From: Methanobacterium sp.
Lineage (GTDB): Archaea; Methanobacteriota; Methanobacteria; Methanobacteriales; Methanobacteriaceae
Reading direction: 5' to 3'
Length of the DNA stretch: 18,017 bases
NCBI GenBank assembly: GCA_030539815.1
Contig: JAUNXM010000027.1
Coordinates: 1-18,017 of the forward strand
Shown here: piece after piece, positions 16,515 to 18,017 of the stretch
Layout: each line of letters starts with the position of its first letter
Numbering within the stretch: position 1 is the stretch's first letter
The notes under the pieces: model-generated
What the model was told of the DNA's origin: nothing
Seen by the model: the letters and a program-made list of their open reading frames with translations, nothing else
Databases searched by the model: none
Program-made: the position numbers and the translations under genes

Positions 16515-18017
16515 TCAACCTGATTTATTGGTTGATGGTAAAAATATGCTGGTAACCAATCCTAAGAGCAGGATCATGGCCAAAACCGTGAATGTTTGTT
16601 TCATAGCCGAGCTAATTGATGAATTTATTATCTCTGCAGAGTAGGGTGCCAGTTCAGGCGGTACTTGGGGAGTATCAGTCTGCATTTTTTCCACATGGTT
16701 AAAGAGATTTTCCTGGATCTGTTCCTTGGTCAGGTTATCGGCTACTGTGGTTGATTCAATCCCGGCGGTAAGTCCCCCGAATATTCCCAAGAGGAGTAAA
16801 ACACCTATTAGTGCAGTTCCCATTGAATAACCTAAATTTTTAAAGCAGTTTAGGAGTCCTGAGGCATCTGTTTCCTGTTCCCCCTCCACGGCCGACATGG
16901 TGAGGTTGGTTAACTGGGAAAGTAGGAAACCAATCCCCACCCCAAAAATCACGGTACCCGGTACCAGATCAACAATCTGGGTGTTCACATTGAATACCCC
17001 GCCCAGAATGTAGGTGCCCACTGCTGCAATAAAAAATCCAATCATTATAATGTATTTGGATTCTAAAGCAGATGATAACCTGGCACCCAGGATTGAAAAT
17101 ATGAGAATGGTTGCCGAGGCGGGTAAGAGTGCCAACCCGGTGTCAAAGGCGTTGAGCTTGGTTACCTGTTGCAGGAATACTGGTATGATAAACAGAAAAC
17201 CAGCCAGGGGTATCTGCTGTATGACCGAGTTAAAGTTACCCAATCCAAACACACGATTCTTCAGGAGTGTTACATTGGATAATGGTTCCAAGCCATGTTT
17301 TATTCTTCTCATTTCCCATAACAGGAAGAGTACAAAGAAAATTGAACCGGAGCCCACTAAAACAGCTACGTATCCCCAATATTGTGGTTTGGTTAGGAAT
17401 AAAATACCGAGAACAATTAATATTAACGATACTATGGATAATAGTGCCCCCACAATGTCCAAATCCTTCCATTTAAGGGTAGGTTTTGATTCAGTAAGGT
17501 AATGTCTAAATAATAATATTACCGCCACAAAAACCAGTTCTGATCCGAATACCAGCCTCCAACTAAGGTAGGTGGTGAAAATTCCCCCTACTATAGGTCC
17601 TACCGCTGCACCCACTGCAGCAATACCGCCCCATATTCCAAAGGCAGTTACTTTATCTTTGCCCTGGTAACTGGCCCCTACGATAGTGGTGGTGGCCGGT
17701 AAAATCATTGCTGCACCAATACCCTCCAGCACAGCCCACCCTATGAGGAGCATCAGTGCATTGCTACTTAAAGTAGCGGTAATCGTTCCTGATGCGTAAA
17801 TAATTAATCCCAGAAGAAATGTTCTTTTCCTTCCTAGTATATCCTGAATTTTACTACCCAGTAACATAAAAGAAGCAATTATCAAGGCGTATAATGCAAT
17901 AATGCTCTGAATTATAGATAAAGTTGTGTTTAACTCCACCACCAGCGTGCTTATGGCCACATTCATTGCCGATGAATCTAGAACAATGATAAATATTGCC
18001 ATACAGGCAATTAAAAC
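16515..18017 (-). CDS. DHA2-family MFS drug/proton antiporter (5' end outside window)
   Basis: Membrane exporter of the major facilitator superfamily, 14-helix DHA2 type, expected to expel drugs or other small molecules in exchange for protons. The frame stays open to the window edge (VLIAC before the Met at 18002) and helix 1 would be cut by starting at 18002, so the true start is upstream. 500 residues are visible. Counting from the Met at 18002, motif D is LDSSAMNVAISTL (8-20), motif A is GSKIQDILGRKR (49-60), and antiporter motif C is AAVGAAVGPIVGG (128-140). A long external loop rich in Thr, Glu and Pro precedes the last helix, as is usual in DHA2 proteins. The C-terminus LPSTNKSG is short. 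A hairpin follows the stop, then a 51-residue membrane protein on the same strand. The substrate cannot be deduced, and no TetR/MarR regulator is in view. Confidence 0.9.
   Translation of the reverse strand, partial: VLIACMAIFIIVLDSSAMNVAISTLVVELNTTLSIIQSIIALYALIIASFMLLGSKIQDILGRKRTFLLGLIIYASGTITATLSSNALMLLIGWAVLEGIGAAMILPATTTIVGASYQGKDKVTAFGIWGGIAAVGAAVGPIVGGIFTTYLSWRLVFGSELVFVAVILLFRHYLTESKPTLKWKDLDIVGALLSIVSLILIVLGILFLTKPQYWGYVAVLVGSGSIFFVLFLLWEMRRIKHGLEPLSNVTLLKNRVFGLGNFNSVIQQIPLAGFLFIIPVFLQQVTKLNAFDTGLALLPASATILIFSILGARLSSALESKYIIMIGFFIAAVGTYILGGVFNVNTQIVDLVPGTVIFGVGIGFLLSQLTNLTMSAVEGEQETDASGLLNCFKNLGYSMGTALIGVLLLLGIFGGLTAGIESTTVADNLTKEQIQENLFNHVEKMQTDTPQVPPELAPYSAEIINSSISSAMKQTFTVLAMILLLGLVTSIFLPSTNKSG

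Overview
The window looks like archaeal chromosome, most probably a Methanobacterium-type methanogen (Methanobacteriales). Four things point there: AT-rich DNA; archaeal-type translation starts (GGTGAT or AGGTGAT just upstream of ATG at 7851 and 13717, AAGGAGG at 16349); short T-tract gene ends; and several large soluble PAS/HisKA_2 sensor kinases. The genus is an inference from gene content. I saw no rRNA, tRNA, CRISPR array or insertion sequence.

Left part (82-5310): two convergent sensor kinases. The first (+) is a PAS-GAF-PAS-PAS-PAS-HisKA_2-HATPase protein of about 900 residues, split by a one-base frameshift near 1173. The second (-) has about ten membrane helices, two PAS domains and the same HisKA_2-HATPase core. 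Middle (5710-11627): a fused alpha-beta ADP-forming acyl/acetyl-CoA synthetase (-) diverges from a third kinase (+) of 1108 residues with a degenerate N-terminal receiver, six PAS domains and HisKA_2-HATPase. Right of centre (11628-13285): a 584-bp AT-rich stretch, then a SatD-family protein followed, across an array of three short palindromic repeats, by a three-helix membrane protein resembling the C-terminal half of DUF3307 proteins. From 13286 to 13716 the DNA looks like decayed coding sequence, followed by a small VOC-fold protein (+). The right end, all on the minus strand, holds a receiver-PAS-PAS-PAS protein without kinase or DNA-binding domain, a 51-residue two-helix membrane protein, and a 14-helix DHA2-type MFS exporter whose 5' end runs off the window.

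Functionally the window is dominated by signal transduction: three HisKA_2 histidine kinases and one stand-alone receiver with an intact phosphorylation site (Asp53), a plausible phosphoacceptor for any of them. The most interesting candidate for an under-described system is the satD / small membrane gene pair. The SatD protein has the layout of a GGDEF/cyclase-like palm domain (Asp8, then a GGDGF hairpin) with a C-terminal helix-turn-helix, and sits next to a membrane protein, so a nucleotide-signal or regulator plus membrane-effector module is worth testing.
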